Shown here: piece by piece, positions 41,324 to 48,817 of the stretch | Layout of the letters: each line of letters opens with the position of its first letter | Numbering within the stretch: the stretch's first letter is position 1 | NCBI GenBank assembly: GCA_002435955.1 | Contig: DIWZ01000011.1 | Location: 19,857 to 83,856 of the forward strand | DNA length: 64,000 nt | Reading direction: 5' to 3' | Source of the DNA: Pelobacter sp. UBA6093 | Lineage (GTDB): Bacteria > Desulfobacterota > Desulfuromonadia > Desulfuromonadales > Syntrophotaleaceae | Notes under the pieces: generated by a model | What the model saw: only the letters and a program-made list of their open reading frames with translations | Told to the model about the DNA's origin: nothing | Database searches by the model: none | Translations under genes and position numbers: made by a program

Positions 41324-42013
41324 ATGACACTGACCGACGATTTGTTGAATGTTTTTCACCAATGGCACATGGTCGAGATCAGTGTCCCGACCTTGCAGGG
41401 CGAAACGACTCAATGCGACGGAGTTGCTCGACTGAATGGGCCATTCCACCTTGAGCTGCAGATCTTCCCCTCCAGCTGGCCGATTCCTGCGCTCGACCCG
41501 CGCGAAAGCTGGCATCTGCTATGCGATCAGGGGCTGCATTTCATCAACATCACCGCCCACCCGGAAAAGCTGGAACATCCCCGCCACATCCGACTTCGGA
41601 TCGAAAGTCACGAGACACGCGATCATCTGCGACAAAACCTGCGCATCGAAACCGATATTTACATCGCCTGCTGGAAAGGTGAAGTGACGCCAGCAGCGCG
41701 ACCGCAGCCGTTACGGACCCATGCAAGTCTCAGCAGCCAGGGGCTTAGTTTTACAACGGAAGATACTTTCGCCACGGGCGAATTAGTGAGCCTCCACTTG
41801 ATCCTGCCGGGCACCACGCTGGAAAGCCTGTTGTGCCAAGCCCAGGTTCTGAACGTCGGCCAGGCAAAAAAAAAGGGCCGTAAAACGGCCCTCAAAATCG
41901 TTCATATCACGCCCGAAGACAGTGAAAAGTTTTCTTTATTTATCCTGGCCGAACAATTCAGGAGCATGCAGGCCAAAACCCGCCTCATGGCTCTGATGCT
42001 TGGAACCTGGTAG
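41324..42013 (+). CDS. Second PilZ-like protein with weak motifs
   Basis: 229 aa, 23 nt after the PilZ gene and probably its paralog: the order of an N-terminal beta domain and a C-terminal PilZ-like domain is the same. HLRQNLRIETDIYI (about 105) matches the arginine motif. The second motif reads SLSSQGLSF (about 137), where the usual Asp/Asn is Ser, so cyclic-di-GMP binding may be lost or altered. It may regulate the partner by dimerising. It ends the plus-strand flagellar operon and faces the diguanylate cyclase gene. Confidence 0.68.
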   Translation: MTLTDDLLNVFHQWHMVEISVPTLQGETTQCDGVARLNGPFHLELQIFPSSWPIPALDPRESWHLLCDQGLHFINITAHPEKLEHPRHIRLRIESHETRDHLRQNLRIETDIYIACWKGEVTPAARPQPLRTHASLSSQGLSFTTEDTFATGELVSLHLILPGTTLESLLCQAQVLNVGQAKKKGRKTALKIVHITPEDSEKFSLFILAEQFRSMQAKTRLMALMLGTW

Positions 42014-42053
42014 GTTTTGTCAGTGGTCAGTTTTCTGTCTTCAGCACTCGCTT

Positions 42054-43025
42054 CTACGCCGATGCAAGAGCCACTTTAAACTTCCGGAACAACCTCAGGT
42101 CGGAAACCACGCCGGTATTCATGACAACAGACTCAACCCGGTTGCGCCCTTTGCGCTTGGCTTCGTAAAGCGCACCGTCTGCTTCGGCAATAATGTGTTC
42201 CGGCAACAAACACTTTGATACCTTGGCGGAACCGACGCCGATGCTGGCCGTAAGGGGAAAACCCAGATCCAGTTGGGCGATTTTCTTGCGGATGCGCTCC
42301 GCCACGATCACCGCATTGGAATTTGTGGTCTCGGGAAGGATGATGGCAAATTCTTCCCCACCGAACCGGCATACCGTATCACTGGTCCGGCTCATACTGG
42401 TCAATACCTGGGCAACGGCCTCAAGTGCTCTGTCGCCTGCCAGATGTCCGTAAGTATCATTGATCTTTTTGAAATAATCCAGATCAACCATGAGCAACGT
42501 CAGCGGCAATCCGCGCCGGGCGCAACGGGCCATTTCCTGACTGATGGTCGCATCGAAATAGGCCCGATTAAATAATCCTGTGAGGCCGTCGGAAAGGGCG
42601 ATACGCGCCAACTGGCTCTGCGCCTTGTGCAGCGCCTGAATACGTTCGCGATTTTTCATGTGCCAGCGAATCTTGACGCGGTGCTCTTCCATGGGCAACT
42701 CCATGGCCAGACACTCGCTTGCCCCCATCTCCATGCCGGCCAACCAGAGCTCCCGGTCATCACCGGAAGTAAAAAGGAGCACGGGCAGATCATGCCATTC
42801 GGCGCGCCGACGCAGAACACCCACCAGATCGTTGATTTCCTCGTGGGCCTCCCAACGCCAATCGCAACACACGATATCGATGTCGTATTCGCTTAACCAG
42901 CGAATAGCCCGACGGGCATCCTTGCAATAAAGCTTGCGATGCACGAGCCCGGTGTTGTCCAGACAATTGGCCACACCCTCGCGAGTCGCTGCCGAGCTGC
43001 CCAATATCAGTGCGGTATACGCCAT
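42054..43025 (-). CDS. Diguanylate cyclase with receiver-like N-domain
   Basis: 323 aa. Makes cyclic-di-GMP from two GTP. The C-terminal GGDEF domain (about 155-300) has DGLTGLFNRAYFD, VDLDYFKKINDTYGH, the active-site RFGGEEFAIILPE and the inhibitory site RTSD exactly five residues before it. The N-terminal 120 residues fold like a response receiver (CCDWRWE phosphorylation-site region) but the acidic pair near the N-terminus and the usual lysine are absent, so phosphorylation is doubtful. It is convergent with the second PilZ-like gene, an obvious effector. Confidence 0.9.
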   Translation of the reverse strand: MAYTALILGSSAATREGVANCLDNTGLVHRKLYCKDARRAIRWLSEYDIDIVCCDWRWEAHEEINDLVGVLRRRAEWHDLPVLLFTSGDDRELWLAGMEMGASECLAMELPMEEHRVKIRWHMKNRERIQALHKAQSQLARIALSDGLTGLFNRAYFDATISQEMARCARRGLPLTLLMVDLDYFKKINDTYGHLAGDRALEAVAQVLTSMSRTSDTVCRFGGEEFAIILPETTNSNAVIVAERIRKKIAQLDLGFPLTASIGVGSAKVSKCLLPEHIIAEADGALYEAKRKGRNRVESVVMNTGVVSDLRLFRKFKVALASA

Positions 43026-43101
43026 AAAAGTTCTCCCATAAGATTACCAGCCCGTTGACTTCAATATCGACACAACAAACGATGATCTTTAGGTTTTTTG
43101 T

Positions 43102-43130
43102 CTGACAATAGTCATAAAAACGGTTATAAA
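43102..43130 (+). promoter_or_regulatory. Sigma-70-type promoter before the FliK-like gene
   Basis: CTGACA (43102-43107) and TATAAA (43125-43130) are 17 nt apart, 5/6 matches to each consensus box. The start would be near 43137, 32 nt before the ATG at 43169. The same 143-nt gap also carries the divergent start of the diguanylate cyclase gene. Confidence 0.65.
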
Positions 43131-43168
43131 AACATAAAGAAAATCCAGCAGGCCGCCGAGGAGTGATC

Positions 43169-44185
43169 ATGAAAATCACCGATGCAACCTTCACCGTGCT
43201 GCCGATATCCGGAACCGGCCAGACAAAAACACAGCCGAACGGTGAACAGCCGTCCTGGCGGCCCGGCCAGATTCTCCAGGCTACCGTGACTTCATTCAAA
43301 AACGATCAGGTCATGCTGGAAATGGATGGTCGTCAGGTTATGGCCCGCTCCCAGCTTGGCTTGCGCGAAGGGCAGCGACTCCTGTTACACGTCACGGCAA
43401 CCACTCCTCAGGTTCAAATGCAAACTTTGGGCCTGAACTCAGCAAATTCGCAAGGGGCATTGCTGCAGCTGCTTGCCGCCGGCTGGGATCTGCCCGCCCT
43501 GTTGCAGCAACTCCAGAACCGCGGAGAAACAGCAAAAAGCCCCTTGTTCGACACGATTCGCAACGCCTTGAAGAGTTTCATGGGGGGACTGGAGGAGCCG
43601 GAAGAATACGCGGAGGGATCCGTCCTGGCTACCCTTTTGGGGAGTCTGGGGGTGGCCCGGCTGAAGCATGGAAACGCTTCCGATACCCTCCGACAGGTGC
43701 TGGCGCAGATGGCGCGCGATGAAGTCAACCACGAAGATGGTTTTGCAGGTCTGGCAGACAAACTTTTGCAGGGTCTGGAATTGACCCATCAGTTGAACCT
43801 TCAGTTACTGCCGGAAGGGGCGTTACTGCTGCCTTTGCCCTTGCCTTTTCTCAAGCAGGGGTTTCTTCTCATTGAAAACTCCGCCGAAGGGCCGAATGGG
43901 CCACCCGAGCTTCCAAAAAAACTGAGTTTGTTTCTGAGTCTGGAAAATTTGGGGGAGATACGCGTGGATATGCTGTGGGACAGGGATGACCTACTTATCA
44001 AGTTCACCTGCGAAGACACGCAGACGCGTGAAAAGCTGTCCGCTTTGGGGGAGGATTTGAGGCAGGCGTTGCATTTCCGGCCACCCCGTGAGATCCTTTT
44101 CACCACGGGGAGTACCCACCCCGAAGAGGAACTGATTGAGCGTCTTGGGGGGGACCCGTGTGGGTTCGTCAACACCCGGATTTAA
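43169..44185 (+). CDS. FliK-like hook-length-control C-terminal domain protein
   Basis: 338 aa from ATG 43169 with GAGGAG 5 nt upstream. Residues 30-75 form a beta-rich segment with VTSFKNDQVMLEMDGRQVMARSQLGLREGQRLLLHV (read in parts). Residues about 195-300 resemble the FliK C-terminal export-switch domain: GALLLPLPLPFLKQGFLLIEN, LSLFLSLENLGEIRVDMLWDRDDLLIKFTCE (read in parts). With the FlhB-like gene that follows it resembles the ylqG/ylqH pair of Bacillus rather than the hook operon fliK. Exact function of such pairs is unknown. Confidence 0.7.
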   Translation: MKITDATFTVLPISGTGQTKTQPNGEQPSWRPGQILQATVTSFKNDQVMLEMDGRQVMARSQLGLREGQRLLLHVTATTPQVQMQTLGLNSANSQGALLQLLAAGWDLPALLQQLQNRGETAKSPLFDTIRNALKSFMGGLEEPEEYAEGSVLATLLGSLGVARLKHGNASDTLRQVLAQMARDEVNHEDGFAGLADKLLQGLELTHQLNLQLLPEGALLLPLPLPFLKQGFLLIENSAEGPNGPPELPKKLSLFLSLENLGEIRVDMLWDRDDLLIKFTCEDTQTREKLSALGEDLRQALHFRPPREILFTTGSTHPEEELIERLGGDPCGFVNTRI

Positions 44186-44248
44186 CAAACTGCGGCGGCA
44201 GCGGACCCCGAAACGGCGGTATTCCCCCGATAAACACCGAAGGCTTCC

Positions 44249-44521
44249 ATGAAAGAAAAAACCCGGCAGGATAAAGCGGTCGCCCTGACCTATAAAAAAG
44301 AAAGCGGCGGCGCCCCGGTAGTGGTTGCCAGCGGTAAAGGCGCCGTGGCCGAAAAAATCCTGGCCACAGCGCGCGAAGCGGGTGTCGAAGTCGTTCAAGA
44401 TCCCGATCTCGTGGAACTGTTAAGCAAGATTCCCCTGGGAAAAGAAATTCCCGCGGAGCTTTACCAGGCGGTTGCGGAAATTCTCGCCTTCGTATACCGC
44501 GTCAACAAGCGCATGGGCTGA
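44249..44521 (+). CDS. Soluble FlhB C-terminal-domain homolog (FlhX type)
   Basis: 90 aa. It matches the cytoplasmic FlhB domain: KAVALTYKKE at the N-terminus, APVVVASGKG, AEKILATAREAGVEVVQDPDLVELL (read in parts), PLGKEIPAELYQAVAEILAFVYRVNK. The autocleavage NPTH sequence and all membrane helices are absent, so it is a free-standing paralog. FlhX proteins can partly replace the FlhB C-domain. It follows the FliK-like gene by 63 nt; FlhB and FliK interact during substrate switching, which supports a joint role. Confidence 0.85.
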   Translation: MKEKTRQDKAVALTYKKESGGAPVVVASGKGAVAEKILATAREAGVEVVQDPDLVELLSKIPLGKEIPAELYQAVAEILAFVYRVNKRMG

Positions 44522-44573
44522 ACCGCCCGGCCCGATTCGGCCATGAGGCTTTGGCGCGTATCCAGGACAGGTC

Positions 44574-46985
44574 TCACAACGGTGCCCCCATGTTATCGAT
44601 GTCCTGGCACTCAACATCTAAAGGCATCACGTCCCTTGCCTGAACCCGGATTCCCACCACCTTGCTGCTTTGTTCCAGATCCTCGGAAAAATACGCATAG
44701 CGGTTTCGTCCCATGCCCTTGGCGGCATACATGGCAATATCGGCGCGCTTGAGAAGCTCCCCCAATTGGCTGCCATGTTCAGGGAAGAATACGATGCCGA
44801 TACTGGGCGTTACGACAACCTGTTGGTCTTCAACCTGAAAGGGCACAGCCATAACCTTGAGGATTTTTTTGGCAACGGCGGAGGCTTGCTCGCGGTGCTC
44901 AAGACCAGGCAGCAGAATCACCAGTTCGTCCCCGCCGAGGCGGGCAACCGTATCATTGCGGCGGATGCAGGAAATTAGACGCTGCGCGGAAGCCTGCAAT
45001 ACCATGTCACCGGCGGCATGCCCATAGGTATCGTTGATTTCCTTAAAACGGTCGAGATCCAGGTACATGAGGGCCAGCATCCTGCCGTCCCGCTCGGACT
45101 GGGCCAGGCTCTGATCCAGACGGTCGATGAACAGTGCACGGTTCGGCAAACCCGTCAAGGCATCGTAAAAAGCCAACCGACGCACCTGCTCTTCAGCTTT
45201 TTTACGATCGCTGACATCGAGCATGACCCCCTGAACATAGGTAACGATCCCTCCCTCATCGCGGCTCAGCCATAGACGGGCATCGACCCAGCAGATGTCA
45301 CCACTGCGTTTGATCAAACGAAATTCCAGCGAAAACCGGTCGTCCTGGCTTTGTTGCATGCGCAAATTCGCCTCAGCTACGATCCTGTCCAGATCACTGG
45401 GGTGAACAATGGACAAAACCTTGACTTTATCGGCGGTGAAATCCGCAGGCTCGTAGCCAAACTGAGTGACATTATCCGATACAAACTCGACCCTCCACTT
45501 GCCACCCAGCCTCCAGAGAAAAGCTACGGCCGGACTGTGGTTGACAATCGATTCCAGCTCTGCACGCTTCGTGGAGGTCGCCCGGAGTTCCGCCTCCACC
45601 TTGGTGCGTTCGATGATTTCGCGGTTGAGTTCGTTGCGTGAGGCCGTAACCGCCTTCAAGTTGTCGATCATACGGTCGAAGGCCCTGGCTAACTGCCCTA
45701 TTTCATCTTCACGTTGGATATTTAAATGCCGGTCCAGGCGTCCTCGACCAATCCGTTCAAACAATACAATAGTCTTTTCCAGGGGCCGGACAATGCCTCC
45801 GGCTACATAGAATCCGATCAACAGCGAAAATAGCACAATACACAGTGCCACTACCGAAATCCAGAAAACCGCCTGCGACAATGAATCCACAAAACGATTC
45901 TGGATATCGACGTAATCGTCCCTGTAGGCGCCGGCCACGATAACCCAGTCCCATGGCTCGAAATAGGTCACCGCGACCAGCTTTTCGCGATATTCCTCCT
46001 CAGGACTGTTCCGCCACGGATATTTCTCAAACACAACGGGAACAGCCCCCCGGCTGTGATCCCGGCGGTTAAGCTGCGAAGTCTTTTGCAGCAAACGACG
46101 CACTAAAAGCTGTGCATGACGTCCGGCACCAGTGAGCATCTGCTTGCCATCGAGATGGCTTTGGGGAGAAATGAGCATTTTGCCGCGCTGGCTGCCCTTG
46201 CTGCCGAGAACATAGACATAACCGGTCTTGCCAACCACGATATCGAGGATACCGCTGCGCAAACCAGCCAGACTTTCTTGCCGATACCCGACAAACAGCG
46301 CACCGATAATGTTCTTGCCGGTGCTGTCCATGAGCGGTTCGTAGCGGGTGACATACCAGTCATTGACAACAAAGGAACTGCCGCTGAAGGGTTTTCCCTT
46401 GAGCAAGGCATTGATGACCGGATTGAGGCTGCCATCCGGATTACGATGAGGGATATAGGTGCCGGTGGCACGAGTGCCGTCATCGTTCCGGATATTGGTG
46501 GCCACCCGCAGCATGTCACCGGATTCGTTCATTCGCTGGAACAGGGTGCAACTGACCCCGAGCATATCGTGAGCCTGATCGACCACTACAGACCTGCTGC
46601 GGATGTCGGAATCTTTTCCGAGCCAGCGACCTCCGACCTGCACCATGGGAAGACGTGTCTCGACAACGCTTTGATCGAACTGATTTATGGCACGCCACTT
46701 GACCTTTTCCTGCCCGAAAGTCATCCCCCCCTGTTCGCGCAGAAGCTTTGCGACAACCGCGTGATTGCGTGCCAGCGCCTCGTCCTGGAGCTGCTGAACG
46801 GAACGACACATGAGATAGACACTCTCCGCCACCTTGCGCGTTTCATTATGGATGAAGCGCTCCATTTCCCCATTAATGGCGGAATCCAGGACATAAACCT
46901 GCTCAATGGAGACCCCCACAATGGAAAACGCCGTCATCAGAACCAGCAGGAGCCCCATTCCGATGATTTTGGTACGAATCTTCAT
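44574..46985 (-). CDS. Membrane sensor diguanylate cyclase: Cache-HAMP-PAS-GGDEF
   Basis: 803 aa from the ATG at 46985, which places a membrane helix (GMGLLLVLMTAFSIVGVSI) at the N-terminus; the open frame extends 42 codons further. The periplasmic part (about 30-335) is of the Cache_3-Cache_2 kind with GKPFSGSSFVVNDWYVTRYEPL and FEPWDWVIVAGAYRDDY. A second helix (about 350-375), HAMP (VRPLEK...EIGQLARAFDRM) and PAS with PAC end (YVQGVMLDVSDRKKAEE) follow. GGDEF has DALTGLPNR, DLDRFKEINDTYGH and the signature as GGDEL, with RRND inhibitory site. Activity with Leu for Phe is possible but not certain. Confidence 0.9.
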   Translation of the reverse strand: MKIRTKIIGMGLLLVLMTAFSIVGVSIEQVYVLDSAINGEMERFIHNETRKVAESVYLMCRSVQQLQDEALARNHAVVAKLLREQGGMTFGQEKVKWRAINQFDQSVVETRLPMVQVGGRWLGKDSDIRSRSVVVDQAHDMLGVSCTLFQRMNESGDMLRVATNIRNDDGTRATGTYIPHRNPDGSLNPVINALLKGKPFSGSSFVVNDWYVTRYEPLMDSTGKNIIGALFVGYRQESLAGLRSGILDIVVGKTGYVYVLGSKGSQRGKMLISPQSHLDGKQMLTGAGRHAQLLVRRLLQKTSQLNRRDHSRGAVPVVFEKYPWRNSPEEEYREKLVAVTYFEPWDWVIVAGAYRDDYVDIQNRFVDSLSQAVFWISVVALCIVLFSLLIGFYVAGGIVRPLEKTIVLFERIGRGRLDRHLNIQREDEIGQLARAFDRMIDNLKAVTASRNELNREIIERTKVEAELRATSTKRAELESIVNHSPAVAFLWRLGGKWRVEFVSDNVTQFGYEPADFTADKVKVLSIVHPSDLDRIVAEANLRMQQSQDDRFSLEFRLIKRSGDICWVDARLWLSRDEGGIVTYVQGVMLDVSDRKKAEEQVRRLAFYDALTGLPNRALFIDRLDQSLAQSERDGRMLALMYLDLDRFKEINDTYGHAAGDMVLQASAQRLISCIRRNDTVARLGGDELVILLPGLEHREQASAVAKKILKVMAVPFQVEDQQVVVTPSIGIVFFPEHGSQLGELLKRADIAMYAAKGMGRNRYAYFSEDLEQSSKVVGIRVQARDVMPLDVECQDIDNMGAPL

Positions 46986-47254
46986 AAAAAATCCGATTGT
47001 GGCGAGGAGAGGTTGGCTTGGCCAGAAGCCCGGATCATAGTTCCAAAAGCAGAGATTGATTTCCGCCAGCAGGCAAACAGCGGCCATCACCCTACCCTTA
47101 ACCGGCAGCATGCGTCAACAGATTCCAGGGTGTATGGGGGCGGAATTAAAACAACATTGTAATAAAAACCACAAGGAACTTTTATCGGCCAGATGCGACT
47201 CAATCTTTAAACTGACCCAAAATTTCAAAATAAAAAAAGTGTGAAAAATCCCCC

Positions 47255-47283
47255 TTGTAACTAGCCGGTGATTTGTCTATAGT
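47255..47283 (+). promoter_or_regulatory. Sigma-70-type promoter of the 6S-like RNA
   Basis: TTGTAA (47255-47260) and TATAGT (47278-47283) are exactly 17 nt apart. Transcription would begin at about 47290. The promoter has no protein gene directly behind it; the next start codon is more than 300 nt away, consistent with a structured RNA gene. Confidence 0.65.
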
Positions 47284-47289
47284 GAATTT

Positions 47290-47480
47290 GCAGATTGGCT
47301 CTCTGCTCTGCAGGTGAGGTTTTGATACGCCCCAGCGGAATATTTTTGAAACGGGTTGACCAAGGAAGTGTTGTGAGCCAGCCCAACCTGGATTGGGACG
47401 CCTGATGCACAGCCTGTGATTCCCACTTATTTAGGACTCGCTTGGAGGCCTGAAAACCCACGGCAGCAGTGGAGAGCTTT
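47290..47480 (+). ncRNA. ssrS: 6S RNA-like structured RNA
   Basis: A stretch of about 190 nt lies between a good promoter and a terminator hairpin and contains no reading frame. Its ends pair (GCTCTC 47298-47303 with GAGAGC 47472-47477). Nested helices follow inward: GGTTTT with AAAACC, CCAAG with CTTGG, and a terminal hairpin CCCAA-cctgga-TTGGG. The resulting long rod with a central unpaired bubble and the length of about 185 nt are those of 6S RNA, which binds sigma-70 RNA polymerase. The name rests on architecture, not on a covariance search. Confidence 0.6.
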
Positions 47481-47485
47481 CTACC

Positions 47486-47516
47486 GGAAGCGCACGGATA
47501 TTAGCCGTGCGCTTTC
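47486..47516 (+). terminator. Terminator hairpin of the 6S-like RNA
   Basis: AAGCGCACGG (47488-47497) and CCGTGCGCTT (47505-47514) form a perfect 10-bp stem with loop ATATTAG, extendable by two pairs. It is followed by TCTGCTT, only moderately T-rich. It lies just after the closing helix of the candidate RNA. Confidence 0.65.
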
Positions 47517-47653
47517 TGCTTATAGGCAATCGCTAAAATTGCGCTACTTTTTCAACCACCGATGCTCCAACGGGAGCGTCTCACGATACGGGAATTTTGT
47601 CCGCAATGTCCACCTGCCAGACAACCCAGAAATCTCCGACGGAAACAGCAAAC

Positions 47654-48817
47654 ATGCATTCCGATATACGGCGCATACAACTCGATGACAAACAGGTAAT
47701 TCTGATCGGCACCGCCCATATTTCGCGCGATTCGGTCAACACGGTACGCCAGGTCATCGAGGACGAACAACCAGACACCATCTGCGTCGAGCTTGACGAG
47801 CAGCGCTACCAGGCGATCCGCGACCCTCATCGCTGGCGCTCCCTCAATCTTATAAAGGTGTTACGCAGTGGTCAGGGGGCTTTTTTGCTGGTCAACCTGG
47901 TGTTGTCATCCTTTCAGAAACGGATGGGCATGGGAACCGGCGTCAAACCGGGAGAGGAACTCGCCGCAGCAGCCGAAGAGGCCGAAAACCGTCAGCTGCA
48001 CCTGAGCCTGATCGATCGGAATATCCGTACCACGCTGCTACGAGCCTGGCGCCAAACCGGCTTCTGGAAAAAACTCCAGCTATTCTCTGCTTTGTTGTCG
48101 GGGTTGTTCGATAATACGCGTCTGGATGAAGAGCAACTTGCCGAATTGCGCCAGCAGGACACCCTTTCGGCTTTGTTGCAGGAGATGGGGGACAGCTTAC
48201 CCGGCATCAAAACGATCCTGGTGGATGAACGCGATCGCTTCATGGCCTATCATATTTCCAGGGCACCCGGCCACAAAATTGTGGCGGTAGTCGGTGCCGC
48301 CCACATGCCGGGCATTCAGAAAAACCTGCCTTGCCATGTTGCCGAAGCCGAAATCGAAGAAATCAGCCGCATTCCGGAAAAGCCGCGTCTATCCAAGCTG
48401 ATCCCCTGGCTGATACCTGCCGTGGTCCTAACTCTGTTCGTCGTCGGATTTTTCCTGGGAGACCGCTCCCGTCTGACCGATGCAGCGGTGGCCTGGTTCC
48501 TGGCCAATGGTGTGTTGGCGGCTTTGGGAGCTGCCATTGCCCTGGGGCACCCCTTGACCGTTGTCACTGCCTTCGTGGCGGCGCCCTTCACTTCCCTTAA
48601 CCCCGCCATCGGCGCCGGATTCGTTACCGGCCTGACGCAGGCGTATCTGGCCGGTCCCACCGTCCAGGACCTTGAAACCGTCAGCGACGACATGGCCACC
48701 CTGCGTGGCTGGTGGGGCAACCGGCTCACCCGCGTCTTGCTCGTCTTCTTGTTCTCCAATATCGGCTCGGCGGCTGGCACATTTCTGGCGCTGCACTGGC
48801 TCAAGGATCTTATCTGA
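47654..48817 (+). CDS. TraB/PrgY family membrane protein
   Basis: 387 aa from ATG 47654; in-frame starts at 47597 (TTG) and 47606 (ATG) are possible. The N-terminal domain has LIGTAHISRDS (about 17), ICVELDEQRY (about 44) and VGAAHMPGI (about 214), the conserved GTAH and GxxH motifs of the TraB/GumN clan, proposed to be metal-dependent proteases or modifiers. The C-terminus has four hydrophobic segments (about 250-385) such as LIPAVVLTLFVVGFFLG. PrgY inhibits peptide pheromones in enterococci, but the role of TraB proteins in Gram-negatives is not defined. It converges with the L,D-transpeptidase gene with an 8-nt overlap. Confidence 0.85.
   Translation: MHSDIRRIQLDDKQVILIGTAHISRDSVNTVRQVIEDEQPDTICVELDEQRYQAIRDPHRWRSLNLIKVLRSGQGAFLLVNLVLSSFQKRMGMGTGVKPGEELAAAAEEAENRQLHLSLIDRNIRTTLLRAWRQTGFWKKLQLFSALLSGLFDNTRLDEEQLAELRQQDTLSALLQEMGDSLPGIKTILVDERDRFMAYHISRAPGHKIVAVVGAAHMPGIQKNLPCHVAEAEIEEISRIPEKPRLSKLIPWLIPAVVLTLFVVGFFLGDRSRLTDAAVAWFLANGVLAALGAAIALGHPLTVVTAFVAAPFTSLNPAIGAGFVTGLTQAYLAGPTVQDLETVSDDMATLRGWWGNRLTRVLLVFLFSNIGSAAGTFLALHWLKDLI

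Noticed and set aside
41865..41895. A-run with GGGCCG/CGGCCC hairpin resembling a terminator
   Set aside because: It lies inside the second PilZ-like gene in an open frame that continues well beyond it, and the T-run is on the wrong side for the plus strand.
46116..47162. 348-codon plus-strand open frame opposite the Cache-GGDEF gene
   Set aside because: Antisense shadow; the minus strand has full Cache, HAMP, PAS and GGDEF motifs.
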